Assembly: GCF_014698505.1 (NCBI RefSeq)
Contig: NZ_JACJTD010000016.1
Coordinates: 93,921 to 157,920, forward strand
Source of the DNA: Nostoc foliaceum FACHB-393
GTDB lineage: Bacteria > Cyanobacteriota > Cyanobacteriia > Cyanobacteriales > Nostocaceae
DNA length: 64,000 nucleotides
Direction: 5' to 3'
The stretch's first letter is position 1, and each line of letters starts with the position of its first letter. The notes under the pieces were generated by a model that searched no databases, was not told the DNA's origin, and saw only the letters and a list, made by a program, of their open reading frames with translations. The translations under genes were made by a program, and so were the position numbers. This document shows positions 55,171 to 63,933 of the stretch, piece after piece.

Positions 55171-57438
55171 TTACTTTCCTAATATCTGCTTTCTTAAAAA
55201 CTCACTTTTCTCTTGAGATAAACGATAAATTGTAGGTTCTGCCTTTCCAATTATATGACCTTGTACATAGCTAATACCTAATTTTTTCAATTGATTTAGT
55301 GTAACTGGTGAATTTTCATCTAATCCCTCAACAATTATACTTGCTGGGTTTAGTGGATTCGTTGTTGCAACTATTTTTTGAACAAACTCGATAATAACAT
55401 TAACGGGTTCTTGATAAAGAATTTCACGGTCAATTTTTACATAAGGTGGATTAAGTCCTGCTAATCGAGAGACTGACGCATAACCAACTCCAAAATCATC
55501 AATGCCAAATTTAATTTTTAACTCTTGAACATATTTAGACAATCTAATTTTAAATGTATCTAAAGGAGATTTAAGCTTCACTCCATCCTGATAAATTGGC
55601 AAATCAGTTTTTTCGGAAATTTCTAAAATTAGTTTTTTGGCTGTAATGTGATTGCTTGTTCCTTCTTTAACAATCTCACGAACCGTCTCAAAATAGGCGG
55701 TTCGCATCAGAGACTCTGGATACACATTCACTGATAGAGGAAGTATTTCATGGGATCTACTTTGTTTTGCTTCAATTAATGCTCGTCTATAGCTATCAGC
55801 CGCCAGATTGAGAAGAACTTGGTCTAACTCAATTGTAAATTTACGTCCCCATAACTCAGCAGCATAGAATAGATCAACAGGAGCTATCAAGCTATCTGGA
55901 TCACGAGCAAGAGCTTCCCAACCGCTAATTGAAAATGTATCTAAGTCAAGAATAGGTTCAAAATATATAACAATTTTAGCTAGACGATCGCAAAAAAGAT
56001 TAAACCTTTTCTCATAGAAAGAAAAAGGAACAAAGCCATAATTCTTTTTCAAATTGTCAAGAATTGTTGCTTCAACTCTTGTAGGTTGGAGATATAATTC
56101 CTGGCTAGCTTCATAGAAACTAGATATGATTGTACAGTAAGCATCGCTAAGTAAATAAGAATCTTTTAATAAACCACAGACTAATATAAATTCATTATCT
56201 AAGGTATCTAAAGGTATCAATATAAAAGCTTTAGATGCTGATTCTTGCTCATCATAATGAATTCTATAAATCCCCTGATGATCTGAAGTAAAAATAGAGT
56301 TAATTGGAATATTAGAAAGAATTTTGTTTTTGAGAATATTCGCATAAGCATCATCATCAATAATTTCACTAAAATTGCTTTGTGCCTTTATATTCCAAGT
56401 ATTTTGATTTTCGACGCGATGCATTACAAACACTAAGTCTGCATCCGAAGTTTGTCTAATAACTTCAAGAATAAAATTTTGAACTGTAGCTGGTCTATCT
56501 CCATTGTTATGAGATAAATATTTAACAGAATATTCTCCTAATCGTTCAGCTAATCTGCTAATAAAGGATTCAAAAGGTTGTAATAAGCTTGGGATAGGAT
56601 TATAGTACCTAGTATTACTTAGCTTTTTAGAGTATTCTAATTTAATTTCTCCGATGTGAATCTTGGTCTGAATTGTTTCTAAAACTGGAATGGGCATAGA
56701 TTTTGCTTTCGCTAATATGATTTCAAAGCCCTTATCTCTGAGGACAATGATTTTAGGAGTCATACTAGGAAGAACTTCTCTGATTTTGCTAGTAGCATAC
56801 TCATGAAGCTCTAATATTGATACTTGTCCATCTTTATTAAGATCGCCTGTTCCTGTTTCTATGCCTTCTACTAAATAACGAGTATAGACAGATAGTTCTG
56901 AACCTTGTTGTTCAAAAGCATACTCAGTAGAACTAGAGGATGTCAGAACCACTCTTCCTTCTGAACCTAGTTGTCCTTGTAAATCAACGGAATCGTCATT
57001 CTTAGTAGATAGGCTTGGATCGAATGCTCCACTAAAACAGCAATCGAGTATGATTACCTGCCGCTTCGCACGGCTACGTTTCATTACTTCATGAATAAAG
57101 GTTGCAGGGACAGCAGTTGACCGTACTAATTCTCCCTTTGGGGTTTTCTTTGTTGCGCGAGTTGCAAAGTATAAATTACCAGTGTCATCCTTAATACCAT
57201 GCCCAGAAAAATAGAAAAGTATTAAATCTTCTTTAGTTCGCTCTGAGAAAAGTGCTTCAATTTCATACTGCATTGTCTGGGGATCAGGATTTTTTAAACT
57301 CTTTAGCTCGTTAAAATCTCCCATGTCAGGGTCTTGTAAAACCCGACGTAATGCTTCGATATCTTTCGTTGCGGCTGGTAGAGGGCTTAATCCAGGTTCG
57401 TATTCATCGACTCCAATTAACAATGCTATTTTTGCCAT
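55171..57438 (-). CDS. Caspase-like protease fused to a GAF-like middle and an EAL phosphodiesterase domain
   Basis: 755 residues. Caspase (C14-like) domain at about 1-245: catalytic His80 in YFSGHGIKD and Cys134 in ILDCCFSGAFD. Within it, residues 199-210 (DLNKDGQVSILE) fit the EF-hand loop consensus exactly, suggesting Ca2+ binding. The middle, about 290-450, resembles a GAF-type sensor (weak). The C-terminal EAL domain at about 475-740 keeps EAL (508-510), Asn571, Glu606, DDFG (Asp647, Asp648), Lys668, Glu704 and Gln726, the expected catalytic/metal residues of cyclic-di-GMP phosphodiesterases. It thus combines a cell-death-type protease with nucleotide second-messenger hydrolysis. It follows the EACC1-like gene by 57 bp. 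The combination is unusual; the order and function of signals are unknown. Confidence 0.88.
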   Translation of the reverse strand: MAKIALLIGVDEYEPGLSPLPAATKDIEALRRVLQDPDMGDFNELKSLKNPDPQTMQYEIEALFSERTKEDLILFYFSGHGIKDDTGNLYFATRATKKTPKGELVRSTAVPATFIHEVMKRSRAKRQVIILDCCFSGAFDPSLSTKNDDSVDLQGQLGSEGRVVLTSSSSTEYAFEQQGSELSVYTRYLVEGIETGTGDLNKDGQVSILELHEYATSKIREVLPSMTPKIIVLRDKGFEIILAKAKSMPIPVLETIQTKIHIGEIKLEYSKKLSNTRYYNPIPSLLQPFESFISRLAERLGEYSVKYLSHNNGDRPATVQNFILEVIRQTSDADLVFVMHRVENQNTWNIKAQSNFSEIIDDDAYANILKNKILSNIPINSIFTSDHQGIYRIHYDEQESASKAFILIPLDTLDNEFILVCGLLKDSYLLSDAYCTIISSFYEASQELYLQPTRVEATILDNLKKNYGFVPFSFYEKRFNLFCDRLAKIVIYFEPILDLDTFSISGWEALARDPDSLIAPVDLFYAAELWGRKFTIELDQVLLNLAADSYRRALIEAKQSRSHEILPLSVNVYPESLMRTAYFETVREIVKEGTSNHITAKKLILEISEKTDLPIYQDGVKLKSPLDTFKIRLSKYVQELKIKFGIDDFGVGYASVSRLAGLNPPYVKIDREILYQEPVNVIIEFVQKIVATTNPLNPASIIVEGLDENSPVTLNQLKKLGISYVQGHIIGKAEPTIYRLSQEKSEFLRKQILGK

Positions 57439-57495
57439 TTTAATATCTTTAACTTCTGGTAAAAAACAAAATTATTTACTATTTTTCTAGTCTTT

Positions 57496-57876
57496 TTATT
57501 TATCTGCTATAAATTCTTGAGCAGCTTTAATAGCAAGTTCTAATTCTTCTCGACTATGAGCAGATACTTTCAATTTCTTGCCATTTGCCTCTACTTCTAG
57601 CTGAATAGACTTTCCGCCAAGACGATCACCCAAAAACCTAAATAATTTTTTTGTATTATCTACATTGAATTCTGCTGTTAACATTCCTACTAAAAAACCA
57701 CCTAAAGCTTTATTGCCTTCTGGAGGATTGGGATCGTGTACACGAGCAACATTTTCTATTTCATCCATCTCTTTCAGTTCAGCTATGAACCATTGAACCT
57801 GCTCATCTTGCTCTGTAGGTTCTAAATTTAGATCGTTGAAATTGAACGTAAGTCTTACATTAGATTTATTCGTCAT
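57496..57876 (-). CDS. EACC1-like small component of a conflict system
   Basis: 126 residues from ATG 57876 (MTNKSNVRLTFNFND); the in-frame ATG at 57900 would leave only 6 bp to the MITE. The layout (N-terminal beta region, an 'ELKEMDEIENVARVHDPNPPEGNKALGG' middle, a helix around FNVDNTKKLFRFLGDRLGGK and a final beta-alpha unit VEANGKKLKVSAHSREELEL) matches effector-associated constant component 1 as described for NTP-dependent conflict systems. EACC1 proteins accompany caspase- or other protease effectors. The match is from memory of the family and should be confirmed. Likely a cytosolic adaptor for the caspase next to it. Confidence 0.65.
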   Translation of the reverse strand: MTNKSNVRLTFNFNDLNLEPTEQDEQVQWFIAELKEMDEIENVARVHDPNPPEGNKALGGFLVGMLTAEFNVDNTKKLFRFLGDRLGGKSIQLEVEANGKKLKVSAHSREELELAIKAAQEFIADK

Positions 57877-57906
57877 TCTTTTTTGCCTTATTCTATTCAT
57901 TTATAA

Positions 57907-58096
57907 GGGGTTGTTTGAAAAGTGTTTCCCTGTGACTTGAGGCACTTTTAGATCCCCCTCAACCCACGCCAAGGGAGAAGACCGCGCTGGCTCCCCTTAA
58001 AAAAGGGTAAACCGGAGTCAAAGTCCTCCTTTTCAAGAGGGATTTAGAGGAATATAAAACTTTTGATACCGACTAGGGGACTTTTCAAACATCTTC
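57907..58096. mobile_element. MITE family A, copy 3, directly upstream of the EACC1-like gene
   Basis: 190 bp between TAA at 57904-57906 and 58097-58099. Ends GGGGTTGTTTGAAAAG and CTTTTCAAACATCTTC. It includes the GATCCCCCTC and AGAGGGATTTAGAGGAAT blocks shared with copies 1 and 2. Its left boundary is 30 bp from the EACC1 start, so it likely supplies or disrupts that promoter. Confidence 0.8.
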
Positions 58097-58487
58097 TAAG
58101 GGTAAGGGGGATCTACGTAATTGCTTTTTTATGAGAGATTGTAGGTCATTGATATTACCTGATCAAGGTTGGTATCAAAAATTATACAATTTAATTCTAG
58201 CTTGACCATAACCCGGATTTCTCACTTGTGAGAAAAATCATTTACATAACCTGGATGACAGATGATTTTTTTGATACATCACTAGCTTATATTCAAGAAC
58301 AGAAGCACACTACGCATGAATCCTACATAAATAGATAAATAAAGCACAATTTATGAACTTATACGGAAATTATAATGATGTAGAAATAAAATTAAGCAGG
58401 TCAAAATTAGGCTTGAAAAAAACTAGAAGCAGAGGGACTGCTTGAATTAATACAATTTTTAACTCTGCTTCAGTTACGATCGCAGTT

Positions 58488-59888
58488 TCACAACCCCATA
58501 ACCGTCCGATAATGAGTCTCTATTTGCGCGACGGTTTCAGACTTGCGTTTTGTCTCCCATTGACTACGATTAAATAATTCTTGTCGTAATTCATCAACGT
58601 TAATTGTGGTAATTTTGCCATTAGCAACAATTTGCTTACCATTTACCCAAGCACTATCTACAACATTACTAGGACGACCTAAAACTAGCAAACCAATAGG
58701 ATCTGTACGGGGTAATAATGATAAATTGGTGAGATCATAAAGTACCAAATCGGCTTGTTTACCTACAGTTAAAGAACCGAGTTTATCTGCTATATTTAGC
58801 CCCTTTGCACCTCCCAAAGATGCCATCTCCACTGCTTGTCTGGGCGTAATCCAGTGTTGATAATCTGAGTCTGTAACATTGTGCAAGATAGAACCCATTT
58901 TGATGGCTTCTAGCAAATCTTGAGAGTCATTACTAGAAGCACCATCACAACCAAAAGTTACATTTACTCCAGCTTGGCGATATTTTAAAATTGGGGCGAT
59001 GCCACTACCTAAACGCAGATTACTTAAGGGATTATGGACGACTGTAGATTGAGTTTCGGACAGGATGGCGATATCAGCATCATTTAACCAAACGCAATGG
59101 GCAAGTGAAGTACGATCGCTCAAAAACCCGATTCGTTTCAAATGTTCCACAGCAGTACAACCGTACTTTTCTTGAGCGAGTTTTTCCTGTGCCCTGGTTT
59201 CGAGTAAATGGGAGTGACGACAAAGATTATAGCGATCGCTTAACTCAGTACACCCCTCAAATAAAGCATCAGTACACAATTGTATCCCTGTTGGTGCAAC
59301 TAAAATATTTACACCCTCATCTGGGCGATGAAATTGCCTTACCGCCTCTTCGATGATTTCCAAAGTTGCCGCAGTTGAGCGAAAATAAGGCTGATGAGTT
59401 TGGGTTGATTCCCCGGATGGCATACCTGCGGTAAGGGATTCATCTTGAATTAAGGGGGCGATAAAGGCGCGAATTCCCACTTCTCTATAAGCGCGAGTCG
59501 CAATGGCGATCGTTTCTAACTCAAGTCTGGGAATTAACACTAGATGATCTACCACACTCGTCCCGCCGGAAAGTAAGGTTTCCACCGCCGTTCCCAAAGC
59601 GCTGAGATAAACCTGTTCGGGATCGAGGGGGGCAAAATCATAAAGTTCCGCCAACCATAACTCTAAAGGAAACGTTGACATGATTCCTCGCTGCCACATT
59701 TCTGATGAGTGGGTGTGGGCGTTGAAAAAGCCAGGTAGCAGGAGCTTATTTTTGCCATCTATGGCAGTGCCAATTACTTGTAGATTGGGGGCGATCGCTG
59801 CAATCGCACCATCTACAATCTGTACATCTACCGTTGCATAATCATCACTGACGGCAATCAAAACATTTTGAATGGTGAAATTTTCCAT
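58488..59888 (-). CDS. Amidohydrolase (TRZ/ATZ, cytosine/guanine deaminase-like)
   Basis: 466 residues. Metal site: LLPGFFNAHTHSSEMWQRG (His58, His60), CRHSHLLETRAQ, TSLAHCVWL and VTFGCDGASSNDSQDL (Asp), all four classic positions. The final part returns to the N-terminal beta-sandwich (GSLTVGKQADLVLYDLTNLS). Such enzymes deaminate or dechlorinate heterocycles or hydrolyse side chains of triazines, pterins or 8-oxoguanine. It is divergent from the cysteine hydrolase across an 81 bp spacer, suggesting one pathway. Confidence 0.93.
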   Translation of the reverse strand: MENFTIQNVLIAVSDDYATVDVQIVDGAIAAIAPNLQVIGTAIDGKNKLLLPGFFNAHTHSSEMWQRGIMSTFPLELWLAELYDFAPLDPEQVYLSALGTAVETLLSGGTSVVDHLVLIPRLELETIAIATRAYREVGIRAFIAPLIQDESLTAGMPSGESTQTHQPYFRSTAATLEIIEEAVRQFHRPDEGVNILVAPTGIQLCTDALFEGCTELSDRYNLCRHSHLLETRAQEKLAQEKYGCTAVEHLKRIGFLSDRTSLAHCVWLNDADIAILSETQSTVVHNPLSNLRLGSGIAPILKYRQAGVNVTFGCDGASSNDSQDLLEAIKMGSILHNVTDSDYQHWITPRQAVEMASLGGAKGLNIADKLGSLTVGKQADLVLYDLTNLSLLPRTDPIGLLVLGRPSNVVDSAWVNGKQIVANGKITTINVDELRQELFNRSQWETKRKSETVAQIETHYRTVMGL

Positions 59889-59969
59889 ATTTAACCTTGA
59901 TTAAGTAATTGTATTTTGAACTGAATTTCAAGTTACAAAATAGAAAATGGTGTTGGGTATTGCAATTTT
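59889..59969. promoter_or_regulatory. Bidirectional promoter spacer
   Basis: 81 bp between the divergent amidohydrolase and cysteine hydrolase starts. A forward TTGAAC at 59916-59921 with TAGAAA about 19 bp later could be a sigma-70-like promoter; the reverse side was not resolved. Confidence 0.3.
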
Positions 59970-60749
59970 ATGAATTTACCATTACGGACATTGGGAGTTC
60001 CACCAAATGCGTGGACAGTGAATGATGCGATCGCAGATATCACTCGTCCCCAAAAGACCCCACAACCCGTTATTTTATCAACAGAAACTAAAACCCTGCG
60101 CCTAGACTTAGCAAAAGCTGCTATCCTCGTCATTGATATGCAAAACGACTTCTGTCACCCTGACGGCTGGTTAGCACATATCGGCGTGGACGTAACTCCA
60201 GCGCGTCAGCCTATTGAACCTTTGAACAACTTACTTCCAGAACTGCGTGAGGCTGGTGTTCCGGTAATTTGGATAAATTGGGGAAATCGTCCCGACTTGC
60301 TTAATATTAGTGCTGGTTCGCGTCACGTCTATAACCCCACAGGGGAGGGTGTGGGATTGGGCGATCCACTGCCAAGCAATGGTGCTAGAGTACTCATGGC
60401 AGGTAGTTGGGCCGCAGCAGTAGTAGACGAACTAGAACAAATTCCTGAAGATATTCGTGTGGACAAATACCGCATGAGTGGATTTTGGGATACGCCATTA
60501 GATAGTATCTTGCGGAATCTGGGAAGGACAACATTATTTTTTGCTGGTGTTAATGCTGATCAATGTGTACTCACTACGTTATGTGATGCCAACTTCTTAG
60601 GATATGACTGCGTGTTAGTTAAAGACTGTACCGCTACCACTTCTCCTGAATATTGTTGGCTAGCGACATTGTACAATGTCAAACAATGCTTCGGTTTTGT
60701 CACTGACTCGCAAGAGATTTTAACAGCGCTGCAAAAGGGTGAGGGGTGA
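59970..60749 (+). CDS. Cysteine hydrolase of the isochorismatase family (RutB-like)
   Basis: 259 residues. Catalytic triad: Asp in LVIDMQNDFCHPDGW, Lys in RVDKYRMSGFWDTP, Cys in VNADQCVLTTLCDANF. Family members hydrolyse ureido- or biuret-type amides, N-carbamoyl compounds or isochorismate; the extended N-terminus (NLPLRTLGVPPNAWTVND) is typical of the RutB/biuret amidohydrolase-like branch. It is divergent from the amidohydrolase and followed by a cupin on the same strand. Confidence 0.92.
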   Translation: MNLPLRTLGVPPNAWTVNDAIADITRPQKTPQPVILSTETKTLRLDLAKAAILVIDMQNDFCHPDGWLAHIGVDVTPARQPIEPLNNLLPELREAGVPVIWINWGNRPDLLNISAGSRHVYNPTGEGVGLGDPLPSNGARVLMAGSWAAAVVDELEQIPEDIRVDKYRMSGFWDTPLDSILRNLGRTTLFFAGVNADQCVLTTLCDANFLGYDCVLVKDCTATTSPEYCWLATLYNVKQCFGFVTDSQEILTALQKGEG

Positions 60750-60901
60750 GGAGTTAGGAGAGACGCGATTAATCTCGTCTGTACAGGAGTTAAGAGTAAT
60801 TAGTGATTTTGTGATTTAGAGATACAACTAACAACTCAATATTCAAGACTCGGATTTTAGGAATTTCCGTACCCATCGATAACTTCAGAGGGGATAAATA
60901 A

Positions 60902-61357
60902 ATGTACGCTACTCGTTGTGTAATTCCGGTTATCAAATCTACCAAAGATTACCAAGTATATCGCATCAGTCCCAACGACTCTAATCGATTAGCAATTATT
61001 TTCGATTCGACAAATGCTAATACTTCCTTGACTTGCTGCATAGAAATTTTTGATGTTGGTGGACAAACACCGCCAAATCGCCATCAGTGGGCGGTAGAAA
61101 TGTTTTTTGTCCTCAAAGGGGAAGCGATCGCTATGTGTGACGGCAAGAGTGCCATGATCAAAGCTGGAGATAGTTTATTAGTGCCTCCCACCGGTACTCA
61201 TTTGATTAAAAATACTGGTTCTACTCGCTTGTACACGTTGACTGTTATGGTTCCCAATGAAGACTTTTCGGAATTGATTCGCAGTGGGATTCCAACGGAG
61301 TTAGATGAAGAAGATATGGCAGTACTAGGGAGATTCGATACTTTGATGCCCTGTTAG
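60902..61357 (+). CDS. Cupin-domain protein
   Basis: 151 residues. One cupin barrel: GGQTPPNRHQWAVEMFFVLK (motif 1 with His, Glu) and GDSLLVPPTGTHLIKNTGST (motif 2 with His). Metal-dependent small-molecule binding or oxygenase/isomerase; function unknown. AGGGG precedes the ATG. It follows the cysteine hydrolase by 152 bp and may belong to the same pathway. Confidence 0.88.
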   Translation: MYATRCVIPVIKSTKDYQVYRISPNDSNRLAIIFDSTNANTSLTCCIEIFDVGGQTPPNRHQWAVEMFFVLKGEAIAMCDGKSAMIKAGDSLLVPPTGTHLIKNTGSTRLYTLTVMVPNEDFSELIRSGIPTELDEEDMAVLGRFDTLMPC

Positions 61358-61777
61358 AATAATTCGTAATTCGTAATGACGTTCCTGTGTCGCTAACGTA
61401 ATTCGTACTCACATCTGTCATGCTTCCCAAATGCACCAGTTTACGTCATTTTCAAAAATACAGCATTTGCGATCGCCTACAGCGAGCGGGTACGCCATCG
61501 AACTGCCGAATATGGACTGCTATAGCAATCTTAAATCATTCGTGAGAAACAATATCCCCGATAACTTTTACGAAGTCGGGGATCTGCGGGTTGCAATCCT
61601 CACAAATCAAATAGGATTGCTATATTTATGGGTTCTTGGCAACTTTTGGTGATCATGAAAGGTTACGCGCTTTAAGGCAGAAGGCAGAGGGCAGAAGGCA
61701 GAAGGAGGGAAAAAAAGAAGGAGGAAGGGATACAATTGAATTACTAACTTCAAACTTCACTCCATCAAACTTTTGGT
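61358..61777. other. Spacer with tandem and polypurine repeats
   Basis: 'aattcgtaattcgtaatgacg' repeats near 61358, a short hydrophobic forward frame of no known family, then a polypurine run of 'ggcagaaggcagaagg' type (about 61673-61733) whose complement recurs after 63845. No gene assigned. Confidence 0.5.
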
Positions 61778-63439
61778 ATGGAATTGCTATACCACCTGTT
61801 ACCTGACACAACAAACCTTCAACTGAAGAGATGGCAATTTGACAAAGTACAAGGGACGATTACGTTGATTGTCTCTGCGGTGCAAACTGTCATTAATTGC
61901 CCAGTTTGTAACCACCCAACTCACCGAATTCATAGCCGCTACGAACGTAAGTTAACAGACCTGCCCTGGGCTGATTACAGTATTACCATACAGTTACGGG
62001 TGCGAAAGTTTTTTTGCATTAACACTTTATGTAAACGGCGCATTTTTACCGAAAGGCTGACAAGTGTAACCGCACCAAGGGCTAGAAGGACTCTGCGTTT
62101 AGCGCAACGACTGAGTGCAATTGGTTTATCTCTGGGCGGTGCAGCAGGGGTAAGACTCTCAGAGCATTTGGGGGTAACAGCTTCTCGTAACACGCTATTA
62201 AAATTAGTCCGCTCAATCCCACTTTTGCCAATCGTAACGCCACAGATTCTTGGGGTAGACGACTTTTGTTTTCGTAAATGCAAAACTTACGGTACAGCAT
62301 TGATTGACCTGGAACGTAGCCGACCAATCGCTCTACTTAAAGACGCAAAAGCTGAAACCTTAGCAGAATGGTTAAAAGCTCACCCTGGTATCAAAATCGT
62401 CTCACGAGATCGGTCAAAAACTTATGAAAGTGGTATTCGCCAAGGAGCGCCAGAAGCCATTCAGGTTGCAGACCGTTTTCACTTATTACAGAACTTAGCT
62501 GAAACACTTAACGAAGTTTTCGCTACACATCATCAAGCTCTCAAAACCGTCGATGAAGCATACAGTCTTTCATCAGTAACCCAAACAGACGGTACTGTAG
62601 TTGTGCGAGTACCACGGCCAACCCGTGAACAACAGGCACTACAATTAGCAGAACAAAGCCGTGCCAGACGACTTGCTATACATCAGCAAGTTTGGGATTT
62701 ACATCACCAAGGTTGGAGTGGAAAAGCCATAGCTCGTCAAGTTGGGATTGGTGTAACAAGTGTATTTCGTTATTTACGTACTTCCACTTTGCCAGAACCA
62801 ACTAGACGAAGAAGCCGAGGTCGAAGTATCTTAGTTCCGTACCATGAATATATCCTTAAACGCTGGAATGAAGGTTGTCACGAAGGCTTAATTTTATTTA
62901 AGGAAATTCAAAAACTAGGTTACAAGGGTAGTTATGATACTGTAGCTCGATACATACGACGTATCCGTACTGTCCAAAAAATCAAGCCAAGAAAACGGTA
63001 TTCGGTTAAGTCTTTACCAAAAGTCGCTCAACCCAAGAAACTTTGTCTTACACCTCGTCGTGCAGTATGGCTAGTGCTGCGGAAACCAGAGTCGCAACAG
63101 CCAGAAGACGAGGAATTGCTTGCGCTACTAACAGCACAACATCCAGATTTAGCTGAAGCTATTCAGTTATCGCAAGGCTTTACCTGCATTGTGCGCCAAC
63201 GGCAGCATTCACAACTTGATCCTTGGCTCACTCAAGCTCTCATGAGCAATCTGACTGCTTTTCGTCGCTTTGCTAAACGATTGCGTGAAGACTACGACGC
63301 AGTGAAGGCGGGTGTAACTATGTCAGTTAGTAATGGCCCCGTTGAAGGGCATATTAATCGACTGAAAATGTTAAAACGACAGATGTATGGTCGCGCCAAG
63401 ATAGACCTACTTGAGCGACGATTTTTGTTGGCTACCTGA
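61778..63439 (+). mobile_element. ISL3-family transposase
   Basis: 553 residues, complete. N-terminal zinc ribbon CPVCNHPTHRIHSRY and CINTLCKRR, then an HTH-like region and a DDE core: ILGVDDFCFRK (first Asp), IVSRDRSKTYESGI (second Asp) and SNGPVEGHINRLKMLKRQMY (Glu), with an internal linker HTH (QVWDLHHQGWSGKAIARQVG). Length and the insertion between D2 and E are typical of ISL3. I could not find convincing terminal inverted repeats, so the element limits are unset. No frameshift is seen, so the gene may be active. Confidence 0.92.
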
Positions 63440-63490
63440 AGGATAAGGTTTCACACTTTAAACTTTTTGCTATTAACTTCAAACTTAATT

Positions 63491-63841
63491 ATGAGCTATA
63501 GAAATCAGTTCATTTGGCAAAGAGCAGTTCAACTTGCCATCAATTGCTATAAATTTACACGCCTATTTCCTCAATCAGAATTGTATGGCTTAACCAGCCA
63601 AATTCGACGTTCTTCTGTATCTGTAGCATCTAATATAGCAGAAGGCTATGGAAGACGCTCAAAGCCAGAATACATACAGTTTTTACATATTGCTTTAGGC
63701 TCTTTGAGAGAGCTAGATACGCAATTAATCATTGCAAGAGTTGTAGAGTTAGCTGACAAAAACCTTTTCACTCCTCTATTGAATGAGGTTGAGGAAATGC
63801 AAAGTATATTAGTTGCTAGCTTAAACAAACTCAAAGCTTGA
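63491..63841 (+). CDS. Four-helix-bundle protein (23S rRNA intervening-sequence/S23 family)
   Basis: 116 residues from ATG 63491 (MSYRNQFIWQRAVQLAINCY); an upstream TTG at 63467 adds LLTSNLI with no ribosome site. Family signatures: LFPQSELYGLTSQIRRSSVS, VASNIAEGYGRRSKPEYIQF, LHIALGSLRELDTQLIIARV. Members occur in rRNA intervening sequences or as stand-alone genes of unknown role, and may be linked to diversity-generating or mobile systems. Confidence 0.9.
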   Translation: MSYRNQFIWQRAVQLAINCYKFTRLFPQSELYGLTSQIRRSSVSVASNIAEGYGRRSKPEYIQFLHIALGSLRELDTQLIIARVVELADKNLFTPLLNEVEEMQSILVASLNKLKA

Positions 63842-63933
63842 ATTTATTATTTCCTTCTTTCTCCTTCTGCCTTCTGACTTGAAAATCAAACTTCGGCTTA
63901 AATCCAACAAGGATATGTGGCTGAAGTCATTGA

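Noticed and set aside
61431..61652. 73-codon forward frame after the cupin gene
   Set aside because: No ribosome site, no family likeness, lies among repeats.
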